The notes below the pieces were generated by a model. The model was not told the DNA's origin. It searched no databases and worked only from the letters and a program-made list of their open reading frames with translations. Both the position numbers and the translations under genes were made by a program. This document shows, piece by piece, positions 51,930-61,824 of a stretch of DNA of 64,000 nucleotides (positions are counted from its first letter, which is position 1; each line of letters starts with the position of its first letter). Source of the DNA: Pseudomonas pergaminensis (GTDB lineage: Bacteria; Pseudomonadota; Gammaproteobacteria; Pseudomonadales; Pseudomonadaceae). The stretch is taken from the NCBI RefSeq assembly GCF_024112395.2, contig NZ_CP078013.2, positions 1,612,001 to 1,676,000 of the forward strand, given 5' to 3'.

Positions 51930-52808
51930 TCACGGTGATGCCGTGTGTTTATCGGGTACCAGTTCCAACACTCGGTTTCTCCCGCCTTCGGCCAGCAAGT
52001 AAGTCCCCTGGCCCGTCGGCACGATCGACTGTGGTGCTTTCAGGAATGACAGAATCGTCCGCTGGCGCCCTTGCTTATCAATCAGCAACAACCGCGCCCG
52101 ATGGGTGGCGTCTTCATTGACCCACAGCCCGCGCTCATCGCACATCAAAAAGCTCGGCTGGTTGAGGTGGCTCAGCACCACCGGGTCGCTGCCGTCTGCG
52201 CTGAGTTCACGCACGACACCTTTCTTCTTCTCGTTGTAGAGCGTCCGCCCGTCAGTACAGCGAACGATGGATTCGCCTTCCTCCACCTGGTCGCGCAGCA
52301 CGCTCAAGGTCTGGTCGCTCCAGCGATAGCGCAGCAATCGCCCGAAGGGCTTGCGGTCTTCTATGGCATACAAGTAGTCGCCGTCATCCCACAGGCCCTG
52401 CACACTCTCACCTTGGAAGAGTTCGGTGACGACGCCGTCCTTGACGAAGCTCACGGGCAGGGCGGCGGACTCTTGGCTGAAGACCCAGCCGCCACGGGTG
52501 GCAAACAGACCGTCGGGCTTGGACAGGTTGGCCACCACCACGTCGCGGGTGCCGTCCGGGTGGATGCGCACGATGCTGCCCTTGGCCTTGTCGAGTTCCT
52601 GGCTGACCACCAGCGAGCCGTCCGCCATGGGCAGCAGCGCGGCGGCTTTCTGGACGTCGCGGTGCACCACCTGCACCGTCCAACCGTCGGCGGCACTGAC
52701 GGGGTAGTAACTTTGCCAGGTAAAAAAGCCCAGGGTCGCGATGCATAGCAGGCCTGCTGCGCGCAGGGCAAATCGCAGTGCCGGGTATTTTTTGGAAGAG
52801 AGGGTCAT
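51930..52808 (-). CDS. Membrane-anchored beta-propeller (SMP-30/NHL-like) protein
   Basis: 292 residues. An N-terminal membrane helix (about 14-32, AGLLCIATLGFFTWQSYYPV) leads to a periplasmic domain of repeated four-strand units: GSIVRIHPDGTRDVVVANLS, GLFATRGGWVFS, GRLLRYRWSDQTLSVLRDQV, GTYLLAEGGRNRVLELVP. This looks like an SMP-30/gluconolactonase-type propeller. Ligand and reaction unknown. Start at 52808; the frame extends to 52853 without support. It lies after the stressosome operon, separated by about 97 bp. Confidence 0.65.
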   Translation of the reverse strand: MTLSSKKYPALRFALRAAGLLCIATLGFFTWQSYYPVSAADGWTVQVVHRDVQKAAALLPMADGSLVVSQELDKAKGSIVRIHPDGTRDVVVANLSKPDGLFATRGGWVFSQESAALPVSFVKDGVVTELFQGESVQGLWDDGDYLYAIEDRKPFGRLLRYRWSDQTLSVLRDQVEEGESIVRCTDGRTLYNEKKKGVVRELSADGSDPVVLSHLNQPSFLMCDERGLWVNEDATHRARLLLIDKQGRQRTILSFLKAPQSIVPTGQGTYLLAEGGRNRVLELVPDKHTASP

Positions 52809-52905
52809 CGATGATTGCCAGTAGCCGGGAAAAAACGCCGACCACCCTACCAAGCTTGTCGAAGAACTTCACGTGTGGGAAACCCGCTGTCCCCTTTATC
52901 AGTGC

Positions 52906-54831
52906 CTAGTCCTGGGGCTCCAGACCTTGCCTGAGTTTTTCCAGCAACTCATCGATGTGAAACGGCTTGGTGATCAAGTCCATGCTCTCACCCAGGAAGT
53001 TCTGTCGGTTCGCTGCGTTCTCGGCGTAGCCGGTCATGAACAAAATGGGCAGGTTGGGGCGCAGGGCGCGTGCGTGGTCGGCCAGCTCGCGGCCGGTCAT
53101 GTATGGCAGGCCGACATCGGTGAGCAGCAGGTTGATGCTCGGGTCGGCCTGCAGCACGGCCTGTGCTTCGTCACCGTCCGCTGCCAGGCTGCAGCGGTAA
53201 CCTGCGTCGACCAGCACCTCGGCCACGAAGCTGCGCACGGAGGGCATGTCTTCGACGATCAGAATGTGTTCACCCTTGCTGTTACCCGGCACTGCCAATG
53301 TCTTGGTGGTCGAGGCGGCGGGGCCATCGGCGGCGGGGAGCATGATGGTCACCTCGGTGCCCTGGCGGGTGACGCTGCGGATCTGCGCATCACCACCGGA
53401 CTGGCGGGCAAACCCGTAGATGGTCGACAGGCCCAGGCCGGTGCCCTGGCCCACCGGCTTGGTGGTGAAGAACGGGTCGAACACCTTGTCGATCACGCTG
53501 TGCTCGATGCCCACGCCGTTATCCCTGACCGACAGGGCGATGTAGGGGCCGTTTTCCAGCTTGAGGTTGCCATTGGAAAACGCCTGGTAGGTCGTGACCC
53601 ACACAATGCCACCCTGGGGCAGAGCGTCCCGCGCGTTGATCACCAGGTTCAGCACCGCGCTTTCCAGTTGGATCGGGTCCACCATCGCCACGGCGGGGTT
53701 GTTGGTCAGCTCCAGTTTCAAGGCGATGTGTTCGCCGATGGTGCGCACCAGCAACTCTTCCAGGGAGCGAATATGCGCATTGATATCGATCGGCCGGGTG
53801 TCCAGCGGCTGCTGGCGGGCGAAAGCGAGCAAACGGTTGGTGAGGCCGGCGGCACTCAGGGCTGAACTGAGTGCTGCATCGGCGTAACCCAGGACCTTGT
53901 CGGTACGGTTGCTTACGATGCGCTTCTTGATCAGTTCCAGGCTGGTGATGATCCCGGTCAGCAGGTTGTTGAAGTCATGGGCGATACCGCCGGTCAGTTT
54001 GCCCAGGGCATCCATTTTCTGGGCCTGGAGCAGTTGCGCTTCGGTACGTGCCAACTGGCTGGCGGCATTGGCCAGCTCGGCCTGCTGGTGGCGCTCGCGG
54101 TGGCGATGTTCGGTGACATCTTCGACAAACACCAGGCTCAGTTCGGCACGGCGATAGGGTGAAATCTGCCACTCGGTCTCACGCAGTTCGCCGTCGACTT
54201 TCATCTGCAGCGTGCCCTTCCAGCGTTCACCGGCTGTCAGGCGCAGGCACAGTTCGTGGATGACCGCGTGCTGGCCGTCTGCGAAGCATTCGAGCAGGGC
54301 ATCCGGGTTGAGGTTGTCGTGGATCAGTTGGGCGAACGCGTGGTTGCATTCGTGCACTTTGAGCTGTGCATCCATCACCGCGATCGGCGCACTGATATTG
54401 AAGAAGATCTCTCGAAAGCGCGCCTCGCTTTCACGCAGGGCGTATTCGGTGTCGCGCACACGCAGCAAGGTGCGCAGGGTCGCCAGCAAGACGTCAGGGT
54501 CGACCGGATGGATCAGGTAAGCGTCGGCACCGGCGTTGAGGCCGGTGATGATGTCACCGGTCTCGATCGACGCGGCCGACACGTGCACCACCGGCAGCAA
54601 CGCCGTGGCCGGATCGCTGCGCAAACGCCGCACGATATCGAAGCCGCTCATGTCCGGCAGGTTGACGTCGAGGATCAGTGCATCAATCTTTTCCTTCGCG
54701 ATCAGGTCCAGTCCGTCCTGGCCCGTGCCGGCTTCGAGCACCGCGTAATCATGGCGCTCCAGGCGCCGACGCAGGGCGTAGCGCGTGGCGGCGTTGTCGT
54801 CCACGATCAAGAGTTGAATGTCACGTTTCAT
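52906..54831 (-). CDS. Hybrid histidine kinase (REC-PAS-HisKA-HATPase-REC), stressosome output
   Basis: 641 residues. N-terminal receiver (1-120; Asp55 in [13 protein letters not shown]), PAS domain (about 133-250, [20 protein letters not shown]), H-box [20 protein letters not shown] (about 279), ATPase with [14 protein letters not shown] and [18 protein letters not shown], and a C-terminal receiver (about 520-640, [17 protein letters not shown]). There is no membrane helix, so it is cytoplasmic. The ATG overlaps the preceding kinase stop by 11 bp. Last gene of the rsb operon, replacing the sigma-factor partner switch of Bacillus as the likely output. Confidence 0.9.
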   Translation of the reverse strand: MKRDIQLLIVDDNAATRYALRRRLERHDYAVLEAGTGQDGLDLIAKEKIDALILDVNLPDMSGFDIVRRLRSDPATALLPVVHVSAASIETGDIITGLNAGADAYLIHPVDPDVLLATLRTLLRVRDTEYALRESEARFREIFFNISAPIAVMDAQLKVHECNHAFAQLIHDNLNPDALLECFADGQHAVIHELCLRLTAGERWKGTLQMKVDGELRETEWQISPYRRAELSLVFVEDVTEHRHRERHQQAELANAASQLARTEAQLLQAQKMDALGKLTGGIAHDFNNLLTGIITSLELIKKRIVSNRTDKVLGYADAALSSALSAAGLTNRLLAFARQQPLDTRPIDINAHIRSLEELLVRTIGEHIALKLELTNNPAVAMVDPIQLESAVLNLVINARDALPQGGIVWVTTYQAFSNGNLKLENGPYIALSVRDNGVGIEHSVIDKVFDPFFTTKPVGQGTGLGLSTIYGFARQSGGDAQIRSVTRQGTEVTIMLPAADGPAASTTKTLAVPGNSKGEHILIVEDMPSVRSFVAEVLVDAGYRCSLAADGDEAQAVLQADPSINLLLTDVGLPYMTGRELADHARALRPNLPILFMTGYAENAANRQNFLGESMDLITKPFHIDELLEKLRQGLEPQD

Positions 54832-55684
54832 CGACGTTCTCGCTGGCGATGGACAGAGGAATGATCACAAAGAACAGCGAGCCCACGCCGGGTGTGCTTT
54901 CTACGCCCACGCGACCGCCCAGCAGCTCGGCGAAACGCTTGCACAGGGACAGGCCTAGGCCGGTGCCGCGCAGGCGTTTTTGCAACGGGGAATCGATCTG
55001 GGAAAAGTCTTCGAACAGGTTGTTATGCAGCTCGCCCGGTATGCCCAGGCCGGTGTCCTGTACGGCAAAGCGGATTTCGTGGTCACTCTCCATGCGCGCC
55101 GACACGCGCACTTCGCCCTGCACCGTGAACTTCAAGGCATTGGAGATAAAGTTGCGCAGGATCTGCGCCAGCTTCTTGTCATCGGTATAGAGTTTGGGCA
55201 GGCCGGAAGGCTCTTCGAAGATCAGGTCGACGGACGACGCATCCACAATCGGCCGGAACATCCCGCGCAGTGCCGAGAACAGGTCGAACATATCGAACCA
55301 GGCCGGGGAGATAGTGATACGCCCGGCTTCGATCTTCGCCAAGTCCAGCAGGTCGTCGACCATCTCGCGCAGTTCGCGGGCCGAGCTGCGGATGAAACCG
55401 ACCTGGGTGTGCTGTTCCGGGCTCAGCGGGCCATCCAGCTCATCGGCCAGCAGGCTGGTGATGCTCAGGATCGAGCCCAGCGGCGTGCGGAACTCATGGC
55501 TCATATAGGACAGGAAGCGGCTTTTCAGGTCCGACGCCTGGCGCAGCTGATCGGCCTGCATATCCAACTCGGCGTACAGCGCCAACACGCCCTGGTTGGT
55601 TTCGTCCAATTCGGCGCGCAGGTTATCCGCTTCCTGGCGAAGGTGTTGGATTTCAGCGGTGAGCGAGGCGGTGGTGTCAGCCAT
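54821..55684 (-). CDS. Soluble sensor histidine kinase in the stressosome operon
   Basis: 287 residues. A coiled-coil lead (about 5-55, EIQHLRQEADNLRAELDETN) precedes the H-box FLSYMSHEFRTPLGSILSIT (about 62), N-box LRNFISNALKFTVQGE (about 175), and G boxes GLGIPGELHNNLFEDFS and GTGLGLSLCKRFAELL. There is no membrane or sensor domain, so input must come from a partner, probably RsbT or the upstream module. It can phosphorylate a receiver of the next gene product. Start ATG 55684 overlaps the preceding stop (ATGGCTGA). Confidence 0.88.
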   Translation of the reverse strand: MADTTASLTAEIQHLRQEADNLRAELDETNQGVLALYAELDMQADQLRQASDLKSRFLSYMSHEFRTPLGSILSITSLLADELDGPLSPEQHTQVGFIRSSARELREMVDDLLDLAKIEAGRITISPAWFDMFDLFSALRGMFRPIVDASSVDLIFEEPSGLPKLYTDDKKLAQILRNFISNALKFTVQGEVRVSARMESDHEIRFAVQDTGLGIPGELHNNLFEDFSQIDSPLQKRLRGTGLGLSLCKRFAELLGGRVGVESTPGVGSLFFVIIPLSIASENVDET

Positions 55685-56684
55685 CAATGGCCTCCAGGGC
55701 AATCACGAAGACGGTGACGTCATCCCGGCCGCGACAAAAATCGCGGTGCAGGATGGCGGCAATGAGGGCCGGATGGCGATGAACAAGCCCCGGATAGTCC
55801 GACAGGTTCCAGCGTGATTGCAGGCCGTCGCTGTACAGGATCAACAACTGGCCGGCCACTTGAGCGTAGTCGAAGGGTTGTGCCTTGCGAAACTGCACCC
55901 CGACGATCCCCGGATGGGACGCCAGGCCGCGCGACTTGCCCGGCCCGATCAGGCTGCCGCCGATATTGCCGACGCCGGTGAACCGCAGGTTGTCGGCATG
56001 GGCATCGTATTGGGCCACGGCCATGGCGCCACCTCGGGTGCCGTTCATGCAGATGTGCATGTCGTTCATCAACACCGTCGAATCCGCAAAGGCATACCGT
56101 GCGAACACGTCTTCCCCGGCCCTGGCCGCGCGCTCTGCATGCTCGCCATGGCCAAGGCCGTCGGCCATCATCACGCTGAAGCGGCCGGGTTCGATTGCCA
56201 AGTGCCAGGCATCGCCGCAGTGTGGATCATCGTGCAGCGAATGCTGGCTGACCCCGTAGCGAATGTCTTTCGTCGTCGAGCCGCGTGGGTACAGCCTGGC
56301 CATGATCGCTGTGCCACGCTGATCGGCATGCGCATCGAACACCTGGGCCAGGCGTGAGATAGCGCCCAGGCCGATACCCTGGGTGCCGCCGGTAGAAAAC
56401 CCGTCCACCAGGCAACTGTCCAGATCAAAGCCTTGCCCACGGTCCATGGCAATCAGTTCGACGCCTCCGTTCCCCGTGGCGCGCAGGTGCAATGCGCCAT
56501 GGTCGGCGTGCTTGAGGACATTGCTGGCCAGTTCAGTCGCCACCAAGGCCACGCGGCCGGCATCGGTCTCGTCGAAACCCAATTGCTCGGCGAACCGCTG
56601 CGCCACGCGCCGGGCATGGCCGATCTGGCTGGAATCCTCGATCAACAACACGTGGGTGAGGGCGCTGGGAATGTTCAGGCCCAT
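55677..56684 (-). CDS. Fused anti-sigma-type ATPase and PP2C phosphatase (RsbX-like)
   Basis: 335 residues in two parts. Residues 1-135 are a GHKL ATPase of the RsbW/RsbT type (TELASNVLKHADHGALHLRA, MDRGQGFDLDSC, GIGLGAISRLAQVF). Residues 145-335 are a SpoIIE/RsbX PP2C phosphatase (VMMADGLGHGEHAERAAR, GGAMAVAQ, FTGVGNIGG, LLILYSDGLQ and final DDVTVFVI). In Bacillus, RsbX resets the stressosome by dephosphorylating RsbR and RsbS; here it carries an extra ATPase domain. It overlaps the rsbT end by 10 bp. Confidence 0.87.
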   Translation of the reverse strand: MGLNIPSALTHVLLIEDSSQIGHARRVAQRFAEQLGFDETDAGRVALVATELASNVLKHADHGALHLRATGNGGVELIAMDRGQGFDLDSCLVDGFSTGGTQGIGLGAISRLAQVFDAHADQRGTAIMARLYPRGSTTKDIRYGVSQHSLHDDPHCGDAWHLAIEPGRFSVMMADGLGHGEHAERAARAGEDVFARYAFADSTVLMNDMHICMNGTRGGAMAVAQYDAHADNLRFTGVGNIGGSLIGPGKSRGLASHPGIVGVQFRKAQPFDYAQVAGQLLILYSDGLQSRWNLSDYPGLVHRHPALIAAILHRDFCRGRDDVTVFVIALEAIDG

Positions 56685-57079
56685 CGGGTGATCGTCACGC
56701 AGGTACCCTTGCCTGGCTCGGTGTCCAGTTCAAATTCATCCACCAGGCGCTTCGCCCCGGTAAGCCCCAGGCCGAGCCCGCTGCCGGATGTCCAGCCGTC
56801 GGTCATCGCCAGCTTCAGGTCGGGAATGCCCGGCCCTTCATCGCGAAATGTCAGGCGTACACCGGGGCGGTGGTCTTTTTCGATCACTGCCCAGTCCATG
56901 TAGCCACCACCGCCATACACCACGGTGTTTCGCGCCAACTCACTGACCGCCGTGACCAGTTTGGTCAGGTCGATCAGGCGCATGCCGCAGTCCTGGGCCA
57001 GTTTGCGGACCAATTGTCGAGCCAGCACGACGTCCTGTTCGATCAGCACCGGGTGGGTGCCACTGCTGGCTTGGGTCAT
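56675..57079 (-). CDS. rsbT: Serine/threonine switch kinase RsbT
   Basis: 134 residues, a single GHKL ATPase domain: N-box VSELARNTVVYGGGGYMDW (about 43-61), G1 FRDEGPGIPD, G2 SGSGLGLGLTGAKRLVDEFE. In stressosomes RsbT phosphorylates RsbS and RsbR on activation and is then freed to act on a partner. ATG at 57079 overlaps the rsbS stop by 4 bp. Confidence 0.9.
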   Translation of the reverse strand: MTQASSGTHPVLIEQDVVLARQLVRKLAQDCGMRLIDLTKLVTAVSELARNTVVYGGGGYMDWAVIEKDHRPGVRLTFRDEGPGIPDLKLAMTDGWTSGSGLGLGLTGAKRLVDEFELDTEPGKGTCVTITRWA

Positions 57080-57438
57080 GAGTGTTCTACCCGGTCACGC
57101 AGCAGTTTCATGCCGCGCTCCACATTCAGTGCGGTGGCGACGCCGGGCAGGGTCATGCCCAGTTCCACCAGGGTAATTGCCACGGCTGGCTGCATGCCCA
57201 CCAGGACGGTCTGGGCGTCCATGATGCGGGACAGGCCCGAAATGGTGCCGATCATGCGCCCGATGAACGAGTCGACCATGTCCAGCGCCGAAATATCGAT
57301 GAGTACGCCCCGCGCCGAGGTACGGCTGATCCGCTCGGACAGGTCGTCCTGCAAGGTCAGCGCGAGTTGGTCGTGCATGTCCACCTGGATGGTCACGAGC
57401 AGGAATTCGCCCATCTGCAAAATAGGGATGCGTTCCAT
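57076..57438 (-). CDS. rsbS: Stressosome STAS protein RsbS
   Basis: 120 residues, a single STAS domain. Ser57 in LDMVDSFIGRMIGTISGLSR lines up with Ser59 of B. subtilis RsbS, the site phosphorylated by RsbT. The following GMQPAVAITLVELGM is the classic RsbS block. It forms the stressosome scaffold with RsbR and binds RsbT. Two bases after the rsbR stop. Confidence 0.93.
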   Translation of the reverse strand: MERIPILQMGEFLLVTIQVDMHDQLALTLQDDLSERISRTSARGVLIDISALDMVDSFIGRMIGTISGLSRIMDAQTVLVGMQPAVAITLVELGMTLPGVATALNVERGMKLLRDRVEHS

Positions 57439-57440
57439 AC

Positions 57441-58292
57441 TCAGACGGCCTTGGTGACAGTGACGCCTAGGCGTTTGAGGGAGAGGGCCAGGGCATCGGC
57501 AAGGTTGGCCTTGGTGACCACACCTTGCAGGTCGAGGCCCAGGTGCACGATGGTCTGGGCGATCTGCGGGCGCACGCCGCTGATAATGCAGTCGGCACCC
57601 ATCAGGCGGATGGCCGTGACGGTTTTGAGCAGGTGCTGGGCGACCAGAGTGTCGACGGTCGGCACGCCGGTGATGTCGATAATCGCGATTTCAGCACCGG
57701 TGTCGACGATGCGCTGCAGCAGCGATTCCATCACCACTTGGGTGCGTTGCGAGTCCAGGGTGCCGATCATCGGCAGGGCCAGTACGCCATCCCACAGCTT
57801 GACCACCGGCGTGGACAGCTCCAGCAGTTCTTCCTGCTGGCGCTTGATCACCGACTCGCGGGACTTCTGGAAGGTGCGGATGGTGTGCATGCCCAGCGCG
57901 TCGAGCAGTTCGGAAATCTTCAGCAGTTGTTCGGCAAGCTGCGCCGGTTGCTCGGTGTACACGCGCTGCAGCAGGGCGAACAGCGGGCCTTTGAGGGCAA
58001 AGATGAAGCTGGCGGTTTGCTGCGAGTCCTGGCCGGCGAGGGCGCGACTGTGGGACAGTTTTTCCAGGAATACTCGCGTTTCTGCCCAGTTTTCATGGTC
58101 GGTGTTCTGCGAGCCGCCTTGTTGCAGGGCAGTCGCCAGCAGGTTCAGGAACTCCTGGGTTTGCTGTTTGACGTCGTCGCCCTTGATGTTGCGCGTCGCC
58201 CCCGAAGTCTCGAGGCTGGCATTCCATTCGGCAAGGAGGGCGCTTTGATTGTCTTGCAGTGCCTGAATAGTGTTCGTTTGCAGAGTTGCCAC
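57441..58292 (-). CDS. rsbR: Stressosome sensor protein RsbR (RsbRD-type)
   Basis: 283 residues from GTG 58292, chosen because GGAGG lies six bases upstream. Residues 1-150 are a helical sensor domain of the RsbRD N-terminal type (SALLAEWNASLET, SFIFALKGPLFALLQRVY), not a heme-globin. Residues 155-283 are the STAS domain: PMIGTLDSQR, IDITGVPTVDTLVAQHLLKT and SGVRPQIAQTIVHLGLDL. Ser181 and Thr215 align by spacing (34 residues) with Thr171 and Thr205 of B. subtilis RsbRA, so one target is serine here. First gene of the operon. Confidence 0.9.
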   Translation of the reverse strand: MATLQTNTIQALQDNQSALLAEWNASLETSGATRNIKGDDVKQQTQEFLNLLATALQQGGSQNTDHENWAETRVFLEKLSHSRALAGQDSQQTASFIFALKGPLFALLQRVYTEQPAQLAEQLLKISELLDALGMHTIRTFQKSRESVIKRQQEELLELSTPVVKLWDGVLALPMIGTLDSQRTQVVMESLLQRIVDTGAEIAIIDITGVPTVDTLVAQHLLKTVTAIRLMGADCIISGVRPQIAQTIVHLGLDLQGVVTKANLADALALSLKRLGVTVTKAV

Positions 58293-58504
58293 GGGTAACC
58301 TCCATGAATGCCATCGATGCGAATCGCGCAATTTATACTAATTTGATCTGTTTAGAATTGTTTCAGACGTACTCGTTCGCAGCCGGCGCAGGGAAACGAC
58401 GATTGCGCTCTGGAACTATAGATTGATACCCCTGATCGGCCAGTGACTCTCCTCGACACCCATACCATAATGCCCACCATCCCGACGACTCTGGCTTCTT
58501 TCCC

Positions 58505-59407
58505 GTGATCATCAACTTCGACCTCAACGACCTCCAGGCTTTCCGCGCCGTGGTAGACAAGGGCAGCTTTCGCGGCGCCGCCGAGGCCATCCGTATCTCA
58601 CAACCGGCCCTGAGCCGGCGGATCGAAAAGCTCGAGACCGCCCTCGATGTGAAGCTGTTCGAACGCACCACCCGGCGTGTCAGCCTGACCATGGTCGGCC
58701 GCGCGTTCCTGCCCCAGGTCGAGCGCATGCTCGATGACCTCGACGTGGCGCTGATGGGCATCAGCAATGTGGCGTCCACGCGCATGGGCAATGTCACCAT
58801 CGCCTGCGTGCCGTCGACCGCGTATTACTTCATGCCCCATGTGATCTCCGAATTCCACAAGCTGTACCCGAAGATTCGCCTGCGGGTGCTGGATGCCAGT
58901 GCCGGCGAGGTGTGCAATGCGGTGGAGAGTGGCGAGGCGGATTTTGGCGTAAGTTTCAGCGGCAGCCTGGCCGATGAAGTGGAGTTCGAACTGCTGCTGC
59001 AAGAGCGCTACGTGCTGGCCTGTCGCCGCGACCACCCGCTGGCCCAGCGCGACAGCGTGACCTGGGTCGAGGCCTATGAGCACGACTACATCACCGTGGA
59101 CAAAACCTCCGGCAACCGCTTCCTGTTGGACCAGGCGTTGCGCGGCGTGCGGGTTAAAAAGCCGAGTATCTGTGAGACGCACCACGTGACCACGATGATC
59201 GGGCTGGTGGAGGCGGGGTTGGGCGTGGCGATGGTGCCGTCGATTGCGATGCCGTCCACGGAGCACCCGATCCTGGTGAGCGTACCCCTGGTGGAGCCGC
59301 AGGTGATGCGCAATGTGGGCTTGATCAAACGCCGCGGGCGGACATTGCCGCCGGCGGCGCTGGAGTTGGAGCGGTTAGTGCGGGAGATGCCGTTCCGCTC
59401 AGCGTGA
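58505..59407 (+). CDS. LysR-family transcriptional regulator
   Basis: 300 residues from a GTG start with no strong ribosome site. HTH (about 5-65) with SFRGAAEAIRISQPALSRRI, effector domain about 92-295. Conserved TSGNRFLLDQAL and VTTMIGLVEAGLGVAMVPSI. It converges with the binding-protein gene (9-bp overlap of ends) and is divergent from rsbR. Its target could be the transporter pair downstream on the other strand. Confidence 0.87.
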   Translation: MIINFDLNDLQAFRAVVDKGSFRGAAEAIRISQPALSRRIEKLETALDVKLFERTTRRVSLTMVGRAFLPQVERMLDDLDVALMGISNVASTRMGNVTIACVPSTAYYFMPHVISEFHKLYPKIRLRVLDASAGEVCNAVESGEADFGVSFSGSLADEVEFELLLQERYVLACRRDHPLAQRDSVTWVEAYEHDYITVDKTSGNRFLLDQALRGVRVKKPSICETHHVTTMIGLVEAGLGVAMVPSIAMPSTEHPILVSVPLVEPQVMRNVGLIKRRGRTLPPAALELERLVREMPFRSA

Positions 59408-60157
59408 CACCGAGTCCAGGCCGGTGGATTGCACCACCGGTTGTGCCTCGGGCGAGGCCAGGTAGCGCAGCAGCGCCTTGGCCTGCGCCGGGTGTTCGGC
59501 GTTGACCGGGATGCCGGCGGCAAAGCGCGTTACCGATTGCACATCTTCCGGGATCTTGCCGACGTAAGTCACACCTGGCACTGGCAACAATTCCGCCACC
59601 TGTTGCAAGCCCACTTCGTAGTCACCCTTGGCAACCTGCTCGGCCACCGGAAGGCGTTCGATCATGGTGCCCTTGGCGGGCATGCCGAGCTTCTTGAACA
59701 GCTCTTTCTCGACGTACACACCGCTGGCGCTGTCCGAATAGGCCACCGACTTGGCATTGCTCAGGACGGCCTTCAATTCGGCATCGGTGCCGATAGCCGG
59801 CTTGGCCGCGCCGGCCTTCACCACCAGGCCGATGCGCGAGTCTGCCAATTCCACGCGGGAGGCTGGGTCGACCTTGCCCTGCTTGATCAGCTCATCCAGG
59901 GCGTAGCCGACCATGATCACCACGTCGGCGTGTTCGCCACGGGCCAGGCGGTTGGGAATCGCTTCCGGCGCCTTGCCCATGGACGGGCCGAGGATGGTGT
60001 CGAGGCTGTCACCGCTTTGCTTGGCGTACTGCGGGCCGAGCAATTTATACGCGGCAGTGAAGCCGCCAGAGGTCATCACCTTGAGCTGTTCGGCCTGGGC
60101 CGTCAGCGCCAGGGCGCCGAGGGCCAGGGCCGTCAGGGTCTTGAACAGTGCCTTCAT
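59399..60157 (-). CDS. ModA-like periplasmic substrate-binding protein
   Basis: 252 residues. A signal peptide ends near [12 protein letters not shown]. Type II binding-protein fold with [39 protein letters not shown], and [20 protein letters not shown]. Similar to molybdate-binding ModA but no ABC permease or ATPase genes are nearby. Its start overlaps the symporter stop (ATGA), so it probably works with that symporter or in ligand sensing; this is inferred. Confidence 0.8.
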   Translation of the reverse strand: MKALFKTLTALALGALALTAQAEQLKVMTSGGFTAAYKLLGPQYAKQSGDSLDTILGPSMGKAPEAIPNRLARGEHADVVIMVGYALDELIKQGKVDPASRVELADSRIGLVVKAGAAKPAIGTDAELKAVLSNAKSVAYSDSASGVYVEKELFKKLGMPAKGTMIERLPVAEQVAKGDYEVGLQQVAELLPVPGVTYVGKIPEDVQSVTRFAAGIPVNAEHPAQAKALLRYLASPEAQPVVQSTGLDSVSR

Positions 60158-61461
60158 TGCGCTGCTCCCTGCATCACCTGCCCGCGAGCGTTGGCGCGGC
60201 GATACAAGGCGAGGGTCGAGCACAGCGCGCACAGTGCGGCGAACATCATCCAGTAGGCTGGCGACGCCTTGTCTTCGGTGATGTGAATAAACCAGGTCGA
60301 GATCGCCGGGGTGAAGCCGCCGAAGATCGCGGTCGCCAGGCTGTAGGCCAGGGAGAAGCCCGCCACGCGTACTTCCACCGGCATGATTTCGGTCAGGGCC
60401 GGGATCATCGCGCCGTTATACATGCCGTAAAGGAAGGAGAACCACAGCAGGGTTTCCAGCATATGGGCGAAGCTTGGCGCGTTTACCACGTAGGACAGCG
60501 CTGGGTAAGCTGTGAGAACGGTCAGCACGGTCATGGCGATCAGTACCGGCTTGCGACCGAAACGGTCACTCAACGTACCGCCGATCGGCAGCCAGACAAA
60601 GTTCGACACCGCCACCAGCAAGGTCACCAGCAAGGCATCCGAGGTGCTCAGTTGCAGCACGGTCTTGCCGAAGGTCGGCGCGTACACGGTGATCAGGTAG
60701 AACGCGGTGGTGGTCATGGCCACCATCAGCATGCCGCCGATGACCACGGTCCAGTTCTTCACCAGGGTCGCCATCACTTCGCGCATGGTCGGGCGATGCT
60801 TGCGGTTGGCGAACTCTTCGGTTTCCTGCAGGTTGCGCCGCAGGATAAAGATGAACGGGATGATCACGCAGCCGATGGCAAACGGAATGCGCCAGCCCCA
60901 ATCGGCTACCACGGCCGGTTCCATCCACACGTTCAGGCCATAACCCAGCGCGGCGGCGACCACGATGGAGATCTGTTGGCTGCCCGATTGCCAACTGGTG
61001 TAGAAGCCTTTGCGGCCGGGGGTGGCCATTTCGGACAGGTACACCGACACACCGCCCAGTTCCGCGCCGGCCGAGAAGCCCTGCAACAGGCGGCCCAACA
61101 GCACCAGCAAAGGTGCCCAGAGGCCAATGGTGTGATAACCGGGCACCAGCACGATCAGCAGCGTGCCGCTGGCCATGATCGACAGGGTCACGATCAGCCC
61201 TTTGCGGCGACCGACGTCATCGATATAGGCACCCAGGATGATCGCGCCCAATGGACGCATCAGGAAGCCCGCGCCGAACACGGCGAAGGTCATCATTAAT
61301 GATGCAAACTCATTAGCGGCAGGGAAGAACGCGGCAGCGATGTAGGTGGCATAAAAACCGAACAGGAAGAAGTCGAACTGTTCGAGGAAGTTGCCCGAAG
61401 TCACGCGGAATACCGCACCAACTTTCGAACGGGCAGAGTCGGGCCGGGTAGGGCTAGTCAT
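60154..61461 (-). CDS. MHS-family citrate/tricarballylate-type proton symporter
   Basis: 435 residues, about 12 helices. Signatures: [20 protein letters not shown] in helix 1, [20 protein letters not shown] in loop 2-3, and [20 protein letters not shown] in helix 4. The combination EQFDFFLFG with [11 protein letters not shown] is typical of CitA/TcuC proteins. Imports citrate-like acids with protons. GGAG lies ten bases before the ATG. Confidence 0.87.
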   Translation of the reverse strand: MTSPTRPDSARSKVGAVFRVTSGNFLEQFDFFLFGFYATYIAAAFFPAANEFASLMMTFAVFGAGFLMRPLGAIILGAYIDDVGRRKGLIVTLSIMASGTLLIVLVPGYHTIGLWAPLLVLLGRLLQGFSAGAELGGVSVYLSEMATPGRKGFYTSWQSGSQQISIVVAAALGYGLNVWMEPAVVADWGWRIPFAIGCVIIPFIFILRRNLQETEEFANRKHRPTMREVMATLVKNWTVVIGGMLMVAMTTTAFYLITVYAPTFGKTVLQLSTSDALLVTLLVAVSNFVWLPIGGTLSDRFGRKPVLIAMTVLTVLTAYPALSYVVNAPSFAHMLETLLWFSFLYGMYNGAMIPALTEIMPVEVRVAGFSLAYSLATAIFGGFTPAISTWFIHITEDKASPAYWMMFAALCALCSTLALYRRANARGQVMQGAAQ

Positions 61462-61657
61462 GGTTTTGTGTCTCCAGCGTTCTTTTTAAAGTGCTTGTTT
61501 CGCTTAAGACTTGGAATAGTGGCTGACACATTTAGAAATGATAAGTGACAAATTTGGATGGATTGATGTTTATTGGCTATCAATCGGCTCTAAGCCAAAA
61601 CCGCATCGGCTGTTCTATGCTGAAGACGTGACCAATTCTTACGGATGGGAGGTGGCA

Positions 61658-61801
61658 ATGGCTGACCAACACACACCGCAGGACGCACCGGAGCGCGAGC
61701 GACCCCGGCGGCAGGAGGAAGAAAAACCGCAGACCTGGAAGCATCCCGATGACGGGACGGAGCTGTCCGAGCGCGACCAGGAACGTCCGCTCAAGCCCTG
61801 A
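61658..61801 (+). CDS. Small hydrophilic protein (47 residues)
   Basis: Starts MADQHTPQDAPERERPRRQE and ends GTELSERDQERPLKP. Almost entirely charged and polar, with no hydrophobic segment; probably disordered. GGGAGG lies five bases before the ATG, so translation is likely. Function unknown. A longer in-frame start at 61538 lacks support. Confidence 0.65.
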   Translation: MADQHTPQDAPERERPRRQEEEKPQTWKHPDDGTELSERDQERPLKP

Positions 61802-61824
61802 CCTCAAGCTCAACACCACCCAAC

